Below are positions 8,513-17,878 of a stretch of 64,000 nucleotides of DNA, one piece after another (the stretch's first letter is position 1; each line of letters opens with the position of its first letter). The position numbers were made by a program, and so were the translations under genes. The notes below the pieces were generated by a model that was not told where the DNA came from, did not search any database, and saw only the letters and a program-made list of their open reading frames with translations. The stretch comes from Burkholderia sp. 8Y (GTDB lineage Bacteria; Pseudomonadota; Gammaproteobacteria; Burkholderiales; Burkholderiaceae): the NCBI RefSeq assembly GCF_902506145.1, contig NZ_LR733520.1:654057-718056 (forward strand), in the 5' to 3' direction.

Positions 8513-9631
8513 TTACGCGAGCCGCTCTTCCGTTTGCGGATCGAACAGCACGGCCTTCGAGACATCGAACAGCAACGTCATGTTCGACAACGGCTGCGGG
8601 TTGCTCGCCGGGTGCACGCGCGACACGATGCGCTTGCCGTTGACCTGCGCGAACACGAGCGTGTCCGGGCCGGTCGGCTCGATCACGTCGACGCGCACTT
8701 CCATCGGCTGCAGGCTCGCGTCAGCGACGTTGTGCGCGCTGCGGGCATCGGTGATGCGCTCCGGGCGCAGGCCGAGCACCACGTCCTGACCGATCTTCCC
8801 GCGCAGCTTCGCGGCATCGAACGGCAGCTTCAGCACATTGCGCGCGACGCCCGTGTCCAGTTGCAGGCCCACGCCCGCGCCGGCCTCGACGAGCTTGCCG
8901 CTGATGAAGTTCATCGGCGGCGCGCCGATGAAGCCCGCGACGAACAGGTTCGACGGCGAATCGTAGATGTCCTGCGGCGCGCCGAATTGCTGCACGATGC
9001 CATCCTTCATCACGGCGATGCGGTCGCCGAGCGTCATCGCTTCGATCTGATCGTGCGTCACATAGACAATGGTCGTCCCGAGGCGCTGATGCAGCAGCTT
9101 GATTTCCGAGCGCATCTCGATACGCAGCTTGGCGTCGAGGTTCGAGAGCGGCTCGTCGAAGAGGAACATCACCGGATCACGCGCGAGCGCGCGGCCCATC
9201 GCGACGCGCTGACGCTGACCGCCTGACAGCTGCCCCGGCTTGCGGTCGAGCAGATGGCCGATCTGCAGCGTCTCCGACACGCGATCGACGATCTTCTTCT
9301 GCTCGTCCTTCGGCACCTTGCGGATGTTGAGACCGAAGGAGATGTTGTCGCGCACGCTCATGGAAGGGTAGAGCGCGTAGGACTGGAACACCATCGCGAT
9401 ATCGCGGTCCTTCGGCGAGAGATTGTTGACCGTCTTGCCGTCGATCATGATGTCGCCGCGCGTCACGGTTTCCAGCCCCGCGATCATGTTGAGCAGCGTG
9501 GACTTGCCGCAGCCCGAGCCGCCGACGAGGATCAGGAACTGTCCGTCCTCGATGTCGATGTTGACGCCCTTGAGAACCGGCACCCCGTTCGGGTAGGTCT
9601 TGTACACGTCACGGATGGAAAGGCTTGCCAT
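8513..9631 (-). CDS. gtsD: sugar ABC transporter ATP-binding protein (MalK/UgpC type)
   Basis: This 372-residue ATPase has Walker A G-G-S-G-C-G-K-S-T (about 37-45), signature L-S-G-G-Q-R-Q-R, Walker B, and a C-terminal MalK-type regulatory domain (about 240-370) with G-L-R-P-E-R-I. It energises the sugar importer formed with the two permeases and the binding protein upstream. It is the last gene of the run gtsA-gtsB-gtsC-gtsD on the minus strand. The name follows the Pseudomonas glucose/mannose system and rests on context: zwf, pgl and glk are divergently placed. Confidence 0.85.
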   Translation of the reverse strand: MASLSIRDVYKTYPNGVPVLKGVNIDIEDGQFLILVGGSGCGKSTLLNMIAGLETVTRGDIMIDGKTVNNLSPKDRDIAMVFQSYALYPSMSVRDNISFGLNIRKVPKDEQKKIVDRVSETLQIGHLLDRKPGQLSGGQRQRVAMGRALARDPVMFLFDEPLSNLDAKLRIEMRSEIKLLHQRLGTTIVYVTHDQIEAMTLGDRIAVMKDGIVQQFGAPQDIYDSPSNLFVAGFIGAPPMNFISGKLVEAGAGVGLQLDTGVARNVLKLPFDAAKLRGKIGQDVVLGLRPERITDARSAHNVADASLQPMEVRVDVIEPTGPDTLVFAQVNGKRIVSRVHPASNPQPLSNMTLLFDVSKAVLFDPQTEERLA

Positions 9632-9680
9632 GCTTGAATCCTCTATGTTGTCTCTTCAGCGGGAAGCGCGTTCGTTGCGC

Positions 9681-10538
9681 TCAACCCTTCACCGCGCCCG
9701 CCGTCAGGCCGCGCACGAAGTAACGTCCTGCGATCATGTAGACGAGAATCGTCGGCAAGGCCGCGATGATCGCGCCCGCCATGTCCACGTTGTATTCCTT
9801 CACGCCCGTCGACGTATTCACGAGATTGTTCAGCGCAACCGTGATCGGCATGGAATCCACGCCCGAGAACACGATGCCGAACAGGAAGTCGTTCCAGATT
9901 TGCGTGAACTGCCAGATCAGGCAGACCATGAAGATCGGCAGCGACACCGGCAAGAGAATCTTCGTGAAGATCATGAAGAAGCCTGCGCCGTCGATGCGCG
10001 CCGCCTTCACCAGTTCAGCCGGAATGCTCACGTAGAAGTTGCGGAAGAACATGGTCGTGAACGCGATGCCGTAGATCACGTGCACGAGCACGAGGCCGCT
10101 CGTCGTGTTCGACAGTCCGAGGAAGCCTTGCAGCCGCGCCATCGGCAGGAGAATCGCCTGGAACGGGATGAAGCAGCCGACGAGCAGCATCGTGAAGAAC
10201 GCATCCGCGCCGCGGAAGCGCCAGTGCGTGAGCACATAGCCGTTGAACGCGCCGACGATCGACGAGATCAGCACGGCCGGAATCACCATGCGCACCGAGT
10301 TCATGAAGAACGGCTCCATGCCGTCGCAGCGCACGCCGGTGCACGCTTCATGCCACGCCTTGACCCACGGCGCGAAGGTGACGTGCGTCGGCGGCGTCAG
10401 CAGGTTGCCGGTGCGAAGCTGGTCGAGATCCTTGAACGACGTGGACAGCATCACGTAGATCGGGAACAGGAAGTAGAGCGCGAAAAGGATCAGCACCGCG
10501 TAAATGACGGCGCGGCTGATCGTCATCTTAGGCTGCAT
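9681..10538 (-). CDS. gtsC: sugar ABC transporter permease (MalG type)
   Basis: The 285-residue inner-membrane permease should have six helices. The EAA-type loop that contacts the ATPase reads about S-I-P-A-E-L-V-K-A-A-R-I-D-G-A-G, near residues 185-200. The C-terminal end A-G-R-Y-F-V-R-G-L-T-A-G-A-V-K-G is typical of MalG-like carbohydrate permeases. Its start overlaps the end of the upstream permease gene by 11 bases, so translation is probably coupled. It pairs with gtsB to form the glucose channel. Confidence 0.88.
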   Translation of the reverse strand: MQPKMTISRAVIYAVLILFALYFLFPIYVMLSTSFKDLDQLRTGNLLTPPTHVTFAPWVKAWHEACTGVRCDGMEPFFMNSVRMVIPAVLISSIVGAFNGYVLTHWRFRGADAFFTMLLVGCFIPFQAILLPMARLQGFLGLSNTTSGLVLVHVIYGIAFTTMFFRNFYVSIPAELVKAARIDGAGFFMIFTKILLPVSLPIFMVCLIWQFTQIWNDFLFGIVFSGVDSMPITVALNNLVNTSTGVKEYNVDMAGAIIAALPTILVYMIAGRYFVRGLTAGAVKG

Positions 10539-11469
10539 TGCGAGTGCTCCTCGATTCCAGATACATGAGCGGCACGAGAACCGCGACGACGGTGGCGAGC
10601 ATCATCATCGACGAAGCGGCGCCGACGCCCAGTTGTCCCCGGTTGAACGAGAACGTGTACATGAAGATGGCCGGCAGCGACGACGACGTGCCCGGGCCGC
10701 CCGCCGTCAGCGCGACGACGAGGTCGAAGGTCTTGATCGTGATGTGGCAGAGAATCAGCAGCACGGAGAAGAACACCGGGCGCATGCTCGGAATCACGAT
10801 CTTGCGGTAGATGGTCGGCAGCGTCGCGCCGTCCACTTGCGCCGCCTTGAAGATTTCGCTGTCCACGCCGCGCAGTCCCGCGAGGAAAAGCGCCATCACG
10901 AAGCCGCTCGATTGCCAGACCGCCGCGATCACGACACAGAAAATGGCCTTGTCCGGGTCGCCGAGCCAGTTGAACGAGAAGCTCGTCCAGCCCCAGTCGT
11001 GAAACACTTTTTCGAGGCCGAGGCCCGGGTTCAAAATCCACTGCCACGCGGTGCCCGTCACGATGAACGAAAGCGCCATCGGGTAGAGAAAGACCGCGCG
11101 CAACGCGCCTTCGTTGCGGATCTTCTGGTCGAGCAGGATCGCGAGAAAGAGGCCCAGCCCGACGCAAATGGCGATGAACGGAATGCCGAACCAGCCGAGG
11201 TTGGCGGCGGAGGTCCACCAGACGTCGTTGGCGAAGAGCTGGCGGTATCGGTCGAAGCCGGCGAACTCGTAGCGCGGCATCAGTCGCGATTCCGACAGCG
11301 ACAGATAGCCTGTGACGGCGATGAAGCCATAGACGAACACGAGCGCGATCAGGATGCTGGGAGCAAGCACCAGCTTGGGAATCCAGCGATCGGCAAGCGC
11401 CGCCGTGGGCGAGGCGCGGCGAGGCTGGTGCGGACTTTTTTCCGCGGTACCGCTGAGGGAGGCAGTCAC
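10528..11469 (-). CDS. gtsB: sugar ABC transporter permease (MalF type)
   Basis: The 313-residue permease has an N-terminal cytoplasmic extension of about 30 residues, then six predicted helices beginning at W-I-P-K-L-V-L-A-P-S-I-L. Its EAA loop reads G-V-D-S-E-I-F-K-A-A-Q-V-D-G-A-T. It is the second gene of the importer operon, about 210 bases after the binding-protein gene and overlapping gtsC. It forms the heterodimeric membrane channel with GtsC. Confidence 0.88.
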   Translation of the reverse strand: MTASLSGTAEKSPHQPRRASPTAALADRWIPKLVLAPSILIALVFVYGFIAVTGYLSLSESRLMPRYEFAGFDRYRQLFANDVWWTSAANLGWFGIPFIAICVGLGLFLAILLDQKIRNEGALRAVFLYPMALSFIVTGTAWQWILNPGLGLEKVFHDWGWTSFSFNWLGDPDKAIFCVVIAAVWQSSGFVMALFLAGLRGVDSEIFKAAQVDGATLPTIYRKIVIPSMRPVFFSVLLILCHITIKTFDLVVALTAGGPGTSSSLPAIFMYTFSFNRGQLGVGAASSMMMLATVVAVLVPLMYLESRSTRNAA

Positions 11470-11679
11470 AACTCGACTCCTGGAAGATGCGCCGGCGCTT
11501 TGATGCGCCTTGACGCGCTTGAATGACGCTGACTTGCGCGCGCGGTGCGAAGGTGTGCTCTCGGATCGGCTGACTTCGGCACGACCGGCGCTTGATACGA
11601 CTTATAGGCGACGCTTTTGTGGCTCGGGCGGCGGGCGGCCGTATTGAAGCCGCCTGCCGCCCGTCACGGTGCTACGTCC

Positions 11680-12933
11680 TTACTTCGTCTTGGCAGCGTT
11701 CGCGAGCGCCTGAACCGCGCTCTTCGAATCTTCCGACGAGTTCATGAACTTCGTCACGACGTCGGTCATGGCGCCCGCGACGGCGTCGCCCTGAGCCATG
11801 CCGTGCGCGAGCGACGGAACATAGCCGCCCGATTTAATGGCCGTCTGTTCATCAGCGTAGGACTTCTTCGCGCAGTCGTCGAACTTATCCATCTTTACAC
11901 CGAGGCGCACCGGAATCGAGCCCTTGTTCAGGCTGAACTGCTCCTGGAAATCCGGCGACATGATGGTCTTCGCGAGCGCGAGCTGGCCCGGCGTGGCCGT
12001 CTTCTGGCCCTTCTGCTGGAAGAACACGAACGAGTCGACGTTGAAGGTGTAAGCCTTCTCCGTGCCCGGCACCGCGGCGCAGATGTAGTCCGTGCCCGCC
12101 TTCTTGTTCGCGCCGGCGAACTCGCCCTTCGCCCAGTCGCCCATGAACTGCATGCCGGCCTTGCCGTTGATGACCATGGCCGTGGCGAGGTTCCAGTCGC
12201 GGCCGGTGCGGCCGCTATCGAAGTAACCCTGAATCTTGCGGACCGTGTCGAACACCTGAACCATCTTGTCGGAAGTCAGCGTCTTCTGGTCCAGATCGAC
12301 GATGGCCTTCTTATAGAAGTCCGCGCCCTGCGACAGCACGACGTCTTCCCACAGCGTCAGGTCTTGCCACGGCTGGCCGCCCATCGCGATCGGCATGATG
12401 CCGGCGGCCTTCATCTTGTCGGCCACCTGGAAGAACTCGGCCCACGTCGTCGGCACCTTGCCGCCTGCCTTGTCGAGCGCCGCCTTGTTGATATACAGCC
12501 AGTTCACGCGATGCACCGAGAAGGGCGCCGCGACGTAGTGGCCGTCAGCGTGGATGATCTTGTCGATTTCGGGCGGCAGGTTCTTCTTCCAGTCGCCGGC
12601 GACGGAGTCGATCGGCACGAGCACGCCTTGCTCCGACCATTCCTGGATCAGCGGACCCTTGATCTGGGCCGCCGACGGCGCGTTGCCCGAGATCACCTGG
12701 GTCTTCAGCGCGGTCATCGCGGCCGCGCCTGCGCCGCCGGCGACCGCGAAGTCCTTCCACTGATAGCCCTGCTTGGTCATGTCGTCCTTGAGCACGCCGA
12801 CCGCTTTCGATTCGCCGCCCGAGGTCCACCAGTGCAGCACGGAAACAGCCTCGGCAGCCTGCACCGCCGACGCCGTCGCGCCGCACAGAAGACCTGCGGC
12901 GCACAGCGCGCCCATGAGCTTACGGACTTTCAT
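11680..12933 (-). CDS. gtsA: periplasmic glucose-type sugar-binding protein
   Basis: The 417-residue protein has a clear signal peptide (residues 1-27, charged start then hydrophobic core, A-V-Q-A-A-E cleavage region). It belongs to the family-1 extracellular solute-binding proteins, with V-L-H-W-W-T-S-G-G-E-S at the mature N-terminus as in glucose/mannose-binding proteins of this transporter class. It delivers sugar to GtsBC. It is the first gene of the operon and is transcribed away from zwf, across a 606-base intergenic region. The substrate is inferred from the neighbouring glucose-6-phosphate genes. Confidence 0.87.
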   Translation of the reverse strand: MKVRKLMGALCAAGLLCGATASAVQAAEAVSVLHWWTSGGESKAVGVLKDDMTKQGYQWKDFAVAGGAGAAAMTALKTQVISGNAPSAAQIKGPLIQEWSEQGVLVPIDSVAGDWKKNLPPEIDKIIHADGHYVAAPFSVHRVNWLYINKAALDKAGGKVPTTWAEFFQVADKMKAAGIMPIAMGGQPWQDLTLWEDVVLSQGADFYKKAIVDLDQKTLTSDKMVQVFDTVRKIQGYFDSGRTGRDWNLATAMVINGKAGMQFMGDWAKGEFAGANKKAGTDYICAAVPGTEKAYTFNVDSFVFFQQKGQKTATPGQLALAKTIMSPDFQEQFSLNKGSIPVRLGVKMDKFDDCAKKSYADEQTAIKSGGYVPSLAHGMAQGDAVAGAMTDVVTKFMNSSEDSKSAVQALANAAKTK

Positions 12934-13429
12934 TGTTTATCTCCTCCAGCACCTGAACAAGTAACGAGTGGCCCCTGATGTCGCCAGGAAGCGTTGAAAA
13001 AAACGGTGGTTACACAACGGCAATGCTTGGGTGACCGGGAATCGGGAAATCGGGGTGTCGGCGCAGAAGCGTGTTGCACGCGGGTGATGCATGCGTGCGA
13101 AGCCGGCAGTCCGATATCCGATGGTCGGCCGCACGGCTCTCAAGAGATGAGTAGGTCAGATCGCAACGACTGTCTCCTCTGTGAGCCGATGGCTGAACGC
13201 CTGTGCCGGCCCATGCTAGTGATTGCTTTTGATTTTTACCCGCGCACACGAGCCGCAGTTGCAATGCGGCCGGGGCGGCGCAGGCGCGAGGCCGTACCCA
13301 TGAGATGCGAAGCCCGTGCATGAAGCGGCGATGACCGGACTTCGTTAACATGAGTACGGGAGCGCCGCCTTAGGGAAAACACTCAGCTTCTGATTGACAA
13401 GCCATTTTTTTCCCGGGTGACATTTCCTC
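12934..13429. other. Divergent intergenic region between gtsA and zwf
   Basis: About 500 bases without a supported gene. It must hold the promoter for the leftward glucose transport operon. The gtsA start has a good ribosome-binding site (GGAGGAG on the minus strand, close to the ATG). I found no clear HexR-like palindrome in this part; the strong one is close to zwf. Confidence 0.5.
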
Positions 13430-13457
13430 TTGATTTGGATTGTAGTTAAACTACAAT
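13430..13457 (+). promoter_or_regulatory. zwf promoter overlapped by a HexR operator
   Basis: TTGATT (13430-13435) and TACAAT (13452-13457) are spaced by 16 bases, a plausible sigma-70 promoter. A perfect 17-base palindrome, TTGTAGTTAAACTACAA (13440-13456), covers the spacer and the -10 box. It fits the published HexR consensus TGTARTnnnAYTACA with no mismatch. Binding here would block RNA polymerase. The HexR protein itself is encoded two genes downstream, so autoregulation is likely. Confidence 0.8.
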
Positions 13458-13539
13458 TCAGTGTCAAAAAAAATTTTGTCGAACTACGATAGCCTTTCGT
13501 TCGACGTCCCACCGACTTCACAGGCGGCCTCAAAGACCC

Positions 13540-15000
13540 ATGCAAAGCGACTCGAATTTCATTTTCGTGCTCTTCGGCGGGACCGGCGACTTGTCGATGC
13601 GCAAGATTCTTCCGGCGCTCTTTGAAGCGCACCGCGCGGGCATGCTCGCGCCCTCGGGCAAGATCGTCGCGGTGGCGCGCGGCGCGCAGGCGCCCGGTGA
13701 ATATCTTGCGTGGGTCGAGGAACACGTGAAGCCGCATGTCTCGAAGAAGGGCGTCGACGAGACCGCGTGGCGCAGCTTTCTCGACCGCATGGAATATGTG
13801 CAGCTCGATCTGGGCCGCGCCGAAGACTTCGTGGTGCTGCGTGACGCGCTCGCGAAATACGACGGCACGCGCGTCTTCTATCTGGCGACGGGGCCGTCGC
13901 TCTTCGTGCCCATCTGCCGCGCGCTGTCGGAGGTCGGCCTGAACCAGAACGCGCGCATCGTGCTGGAAAAGCCGCTCGGCTACGACCTCGAGTCGTCGAA
14001 TGCCATCAACGACGCGGTCGGCGAGATCTTCCAGGAAGAGCAGATCTATCGGATCGACCACTACCTCGGCAAGGAGCCGGTGCAGAACCTTCTGGCGCTG
14101 CGCTTCGGCAACGCGCTCTTCGAGCCGCTGTGGCGGCGCGAGTGGGTCGAAAGCATTCAGATCACCATTGCCGAGGAACTCGGCGTGGAAGCGCGCGGCG
14201 ACTTCTACGACAACACCGGCGCGTTGCGCGACATGGTCCAGAACCACTTGCTGCAACTGCTTTCCATCGTGACGATGGAACCGCCGCATTCCATGGATTC
14301 CGACTCCGTGCGCGACGAGAAGCTGCGCGTGCTGCGCGCGCTGAAGCCGATCGACGAGCGCGACATCAGCCGCGTCGCGGTGCGCGGGCAGTATCACGCG
14401 GGCGTGATTCGCGGCGCATCGGTGCCGGCCTACGCGACCGAGCCGGGCGTGCGCCCCGACAGCAACACCGAAACCTTCGTCGCGCTGAAGGTCGAAATCG
14501 AAAACTGGCGCTGGGCGGGCGTGCCGTTCTTCCTGCGCACCGGCAAGCGGCTCGCGGACCGCGTCGCTGAGATCGTCGTGAACTTCCGGCCCGTGCCGCA
14601 TTCGGCGCTCGGCGCGAATGCGCTGCGCGCGGGCGCGAACCGGCTCGTCATCCGCCTGCAGCCGAACGAAACCATTCGTCTATATTGCCTCGCGAAGCAG
14701 CCGGGCGAGGGCATGAACCTCGCAAGCGTGCATCTGGATCTCGCGTTCGACCAGTTCTTCAAGGAAGGGCAGATGGAGGCTTACCAGCGGCTCTTGCTGG
14801 ATGTGATTCACGGGCGGCTCGCGCTCTTCGTGCGCCGCGACGAACAGGAAGCCGCGTGGCGCTGGGTCGAGCCGATCCTGAACGCGTGGGCTGCGTCCAC
14901 GAACAAACCCAAGCCGTATGCGGCGGGCACGTGGGGCCCGGCGGCGTCGAGCGCGATGCTCGCGCAGCATGGCACGTGCTGGCTGGAAGAAGAGAATTGA
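13540..15000 (+). CDS. zwf: glucose-6-phosphate 1-dehydrogenase
   Basis: The 486-residue enzyme oxidises glucose-6-phosphate to 6-phosphogluconolactone with NAD(P)+, entering the Entner-Doudoroff and pentose phosphate routes. The coenzyme motif is F-G-G-T-G-D-L-S-M-R-K (12-22), E-K-P-L-G lies at 143-147, and the catalytic R-I-D-H-Y-L-G-K-E at 171-179. It is the first gene of the zwf-pgl-glk/hexR run, behind a promoter carrying a perfect HexR site 83 bases upstream of the ATG. Confidence 0.98.
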   Translation: MQSDSNFIFVLFGGTGDLSMRKILPALFEAHRAGMLAPSGKIVAVARGAQAPGEYLAWVEEHVKPHVSKKGVDETAWRSFLDRMEYVQLDLGRAEDFVVLRDALAKYDGTRVFYLATGPSLFVPICRALSEVGLNQNARIVLEKPLGYDLESSNAINDAVGEIFQEEQIYRIDHYLGKEPVQNLLALRFGNALFEPLWRREWVESIQITIAEELGVEARGDFYDNTGALRDMVQNHLLQLLSIVTMEPPHSMDSDSVRDEKLRVLRALKPIDERDISRVAVRGQYHAGVIRGASVPAYATEPGVRPDSNTETFVALKVEIENWRWAGVPFFLRTGKRLADRVAEIVVNFRPVPHSALGANALRAGANRLVIRLQPNETIRLYCLAKQPGEGMNLASVHLDLAFDQFFKEGQMEAYQRLLLDVIHGRLALFVRRDEQEAAWRWVEPILNAWAASTNKPKPYAAGTWGPAASSAMLAQHGTCWLEEEN

Positions 15001-15131
15001 GGGCGTCGCGCTGACGGGTTCCTGGAGAGAGACGAGAGCGCGCGCCAGCACACAAGACCGCTTCGCGGGCCGTTCGCGGCCTCGCGAGATAAGGCGGGTC
15101 GATAAACCAAGACAAGCAGGATGGAGGAGCA

Positions 15132-15854
15132 GTGATCGAGCTTCGCACTTTCGACGACCCGCGCGCCCACTCGGACGCGCTGGCGAAGGCCGTCAGCGAC
15201 GCGCTCGCAGCGTCGCTCGCGGCCAGAGGCGCCGCATCGGCCGATGCCAGCGCAGCGGCATCAGGACAATCCGCTCATGCCACGCTCGCCGTGTCCGGCG
15301 GCACGAGCCCGCGTCCGTTCTTGCAAACGCTCTCGCACGAGCCGCTCGCGTGGGCGCATATCGACGTGACGCTCGTCGACGACCGCTGGGTGCCTGAAAC
15401 CGATTCCGCGAGCAACGCGCGCCTCGTGCGCGAGACGCTTCTGCAGGACGCGGGCGCGGCGGCGTACTTCCTGCCGCTCGTCGATACGTCGGCCACGCTG
15501 GACGCGCACGTCGCCTCCCTGAATGCCGACGCGCGCCGCCGCCTGCCGGACGTCGCCGTGCTCGGCATGGGCGAGGACGGTCACACCGCCTCCATCTTCG
15601 CGGACGCACCCGAATGGGACTTCGCCATTTCCACGCAGGACCGCTTCGTCGCCGTGCATCCGGGCAGCGCGCCACATGCACGCGTGAGCCTCTCGATGTC
15701 CGCGTTGAAGCAGGTGAAGCAGCTTTTCCTCTTCATCTCCGGCCAGAAGAAACTCGACGTACTGAACGCGGCGCTTGCCGCGCGCCAGAAGAATGCCATC
15801 TCGACCTTGGCCAACGACGAAGGAGTGAAGCTCGATGTCTACTGGTGTGCATAA
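15132..15854 (+). CDS. pgl: 6-phosphogluconolactonase
   Basis: The 240-residue enzyme hydrolyses 6-phosphogluconolactone to 6-phosphogluconate. It has the family motifs S-G-G-T-S-P-R, D-D-R-W-V-P and [12 protein letters not shown]. It follows zwf by 131 bases and overlaps the start of the glucokinase-HexR gene by 20 bases, so the three are likely one operon and the last two translationally coupled. A GGAGGAG ribosome-binding site precedes the GTG start at 15132. Confidence 0.95.
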   Translation: MIELRTFDDPRAHSDALAKAVSDALAASLAARGAASADASAAASGQSAHATLAVSGGTSPRPFLQTLSHEPLAWAHIDVTLVDDRWVPETDSASNARLVRETLLQDAGAAAYFLPLVDTSATLDAHVASLNADARRRLPDVAVLGMGEDGHTASIFADAPEWDFAISTQDRFVAVHPGSAPHARVSLSMSALKQVKQLFLFISGQKKLDVLNAALAARQKNAISTLANDEGVKLDVYWCA

Positions 15855-17751
15855 GGCCGCGCCGGCGGCGAGCCACGCCGATGGACCGAGGCTGCTCGCC
15901 GACATCGGCGGCACCAACGCGCGCTTCGCGCTGGAGACGGCGCCCGGCGAAATCGGGCAAATCCGCGTCTATCCGGGGTCCGATTACCCTGGCATCGCGG
16001 AAGTCATGCAGCAGTATCTGAAGGACACGAAAGTCGGCCGCGTGAACCATGCGGCGATTGCGATCGCCAATCCGGTGGACGGCGATCACGTGAAAATGAC
16101 CAATCACGACTGGAGCTTTTCGATCGAAGCGACGCGCCGCGCGCTCGGTTTCGATACGCTGCTGGTCGTCAATGACTTTACCGCGCTCGCGATGGCGCTG
16201 CCCGGCCTCACCGATGCGCAGCGCGTGCAGATCGGCGGCGGCGCGCGGCGGCAGAACAGCGTGATCGGCCTGCTCGGTCCGGGCACGGGCCTGGGCGTGT
16301 CGGGGCTGATTCCCGCCGATGATCGCTGGATCGCGCTCGGCAGTGAAGGCGGTCACGCGACGTTCTCGCCTTTCGACGAAAGCGAAGACCTCGTCACGCG
16401 CTATGCGCGCCGCAAGTTTCCGCACGTGTCGTTCGAACGCGTGTGCGCGGGGCAAGGGCTGGAGCTGATCTACCGGGCGTTCGCGGAGCGCGACAACGTG
16501 GCGGTCGCCGACACCTTCACCGCCGCCGACGTCACCACGCGCGCGCTGGAAGGCGAGGCGCTCGCGCTCGAAACCGTGAACTGCTTCTGCGCGATCTTGG
16601 GCACGTTCGCCGGCAATATCGCGGTGACGCTCGGCGCGCTGGGCGGCATCTATATCGGCGGCGGCATCGTGCTGAAGCTCGGCGAACTGTTCCACAAGTC
16701 GCCGTTTCGCGAGCGATTCGAGTCGAAAGGGCGCTTCCAGCAGTATTTGTCCGGCATTCCGACTTACGTCATCACGGCGGAATATCCCGCGTTCCTTGGC
16801 GTGTCCGCGATTCTGGCCGAGCAGTTGTCGAATCGCGCGAACAGCGGATCGTCGGCGGTGTTCGAGCGCATCCGGCAGATGCGCGACGCGCTCACGCCCG
16901 CCGAACGGCGCGTGGCCGATCTCGCGCTGAACCATCCGCGCTCGATCATCAACGACCCGATCATCGACATTGCGCGCAAGGCCGACGTGAGCCAGCCGAC
17001 GGTGATCCGCTTTTGCCGCTCGCTCGGCTGTCAGGGCCTGTCCGACTTCAAGCTGAAGCTCGCGACCGGGCTGACGGGCACGATTCCGGTCAGCCACAGT
17101 CAGGTGCATCTGGGCGATACGGCCACGGACTTCGGCGCGAAAGTGCTGGACAACACCGTGTCCGCCATTCTGCAGTTGCGCGAGCATCTGAACTTCGACA
17201 ACGTCGAGCGGGCGATCGACATTCTGAACGGCGCGCGGCGCATCGAGTTCTACGGGCTCGGCAATTCGAACATCGTCGCCCAGGACGCGCATTACAAGTT
17301 CTTCCGCTTCGGCATCCCGACGATTGCCTACGGCGATCTCTACATGCAGGCGGCGTCCGCGGCGCTCCTCGGCAAGGGCGACGTGATCGTGGCGGTCTCG
17401 AAGTCCGGACGCGCGCCGGAACTGCTGCGCGTGCTCGAAGTGGCGATGCAGCAGGGCGCGACCGTCATCGCGATCACGTCGAGCAACACGCCGCTCGCCA
17501 AGCGCGCGACCGTGGCGCTCGAGACGGATCACATCGAGATTCGCGAGTCGCAGTTGTCGATGATCTCGCGCATTTTGCATCTCGTGATCATCGACATTCT
17601 GGCGGTCGGCGTGGCGATCCGCCGTGCTGCGCCGCAGCCTGGCGCGAAGATCAGCGAGACCGTCGCGCAAGCGCGCGAAGCCAGCGACGACGAGGCCGCC
17701 GCCGTGCTTGACTGGCTGAGTCACGGCGCGTCGGGCGTGGCGAAGGAATAA
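15835..17751 (+). CDS. glk: bifunctional glucokinase / HexR (RpiR-family) transcriptional regulator
   Basis: The 638-residue fusion has an N-terminal glucokinase (about 20-335), with [13 protein letters not shown] for ATP binding, G-P-G-T-G-L-G-V and E-G-G-H-A-T-F-S-P. After a short linker comes an RpiR-type helix-turn-helix (about 342-420, with [17 protein letters not shown]). A SIS domain (about 465-600) contains S-K-S-G-R-A-P-E and would sense a sugar phosphate such as KDPG. One polypeptide thus phosphorylates glucose and represses the pathway genes. The fusion is known in Burkholderia relatives. Confidence 0.95.
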   Translation: MSTGVHKAAPAASHADGPRLLADIGGTNARFALETAPGEIGQIRVYPGSDYPGIAEVMQQYLKDTKVGRVNHAAIAIANPVDGDHVKMTNHDWSFSIEATRRALGFDTLLVVNDFTALAMALPGLTDAQRVQIGGGARRQNSVIGLLGPGTGLGVSGLIPADDRWIALGSEGGHATFSPFDESEDLVTRYARRKFPHVSFERVCAGQGLELIYRAFAERDNVAVADTFTAADVTTRALEGEALALETVNCFCAILGTFAGNIAVTLGALGGIYIGGGIVLKLGELFHKSPFRERFESKGRFQQYLSGIPTYVITAEYPAFLGVSAILAEQLSNRANSGSSAVFERIRQMRDALTPAERRVADLALNHPRSIINDPIIDIARKADVSQPTVIRFCRSLGCQGLSDFKLKLATGLTGTIPVSHSQVHLGDTATDFGAKVLDNTVSAILQLREHLNFDNVERAIDILNGARRIEFYGLGNSNIVAQDAHYKFFRFGIPTIAYGDLYMQAASAALLGKGDVIVAVSKSGRAPELLRVLEVAMQQGATVIAITSSNTPLAKRATVALETDHIEIRESQLSMISRILHLVIIDILAVGVAIRRAAPQPGAKISETVAQAREASDDEAAAVLDWLSHGASGVAKE

Positions 17752-17770
17752 CGCCTGAGCAGTCCAAACG

Positions 17771-17807
17771 AAAGGGGCCGCCGATGCGAATCGGCGGCCC
17801 CTTTGTC
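17771..17807 (+). terminator. Terminator after glk/hexR
   Basis: Fourteen-base arms (AAAGGGGCCGCCGA and its complement) around a six-base loop are followed by TTTGTCTT. It begins 20 bases past the stop at 17751. Confidence 0.85.
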
Positions 17808-17819
17808 TTGTCATCCGCG

Positions 17820-17857
17820 AAAAAAAAACGGCGCGGCTCCTTTCGGAAGCCGCGCCG
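17820..17857 (-). terminator. Terminator after the first porin
   Basis: A CGGCGCGGCT stem with a matching right arm is preceded on the plus strand by eight A, a T-run for minus-strand transcripts. It lies just past the porin stop at 17879. Confidence 0.85.
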
Positions 17858-17878
17858 CTAGCGAAGCAGACGCGTTGC

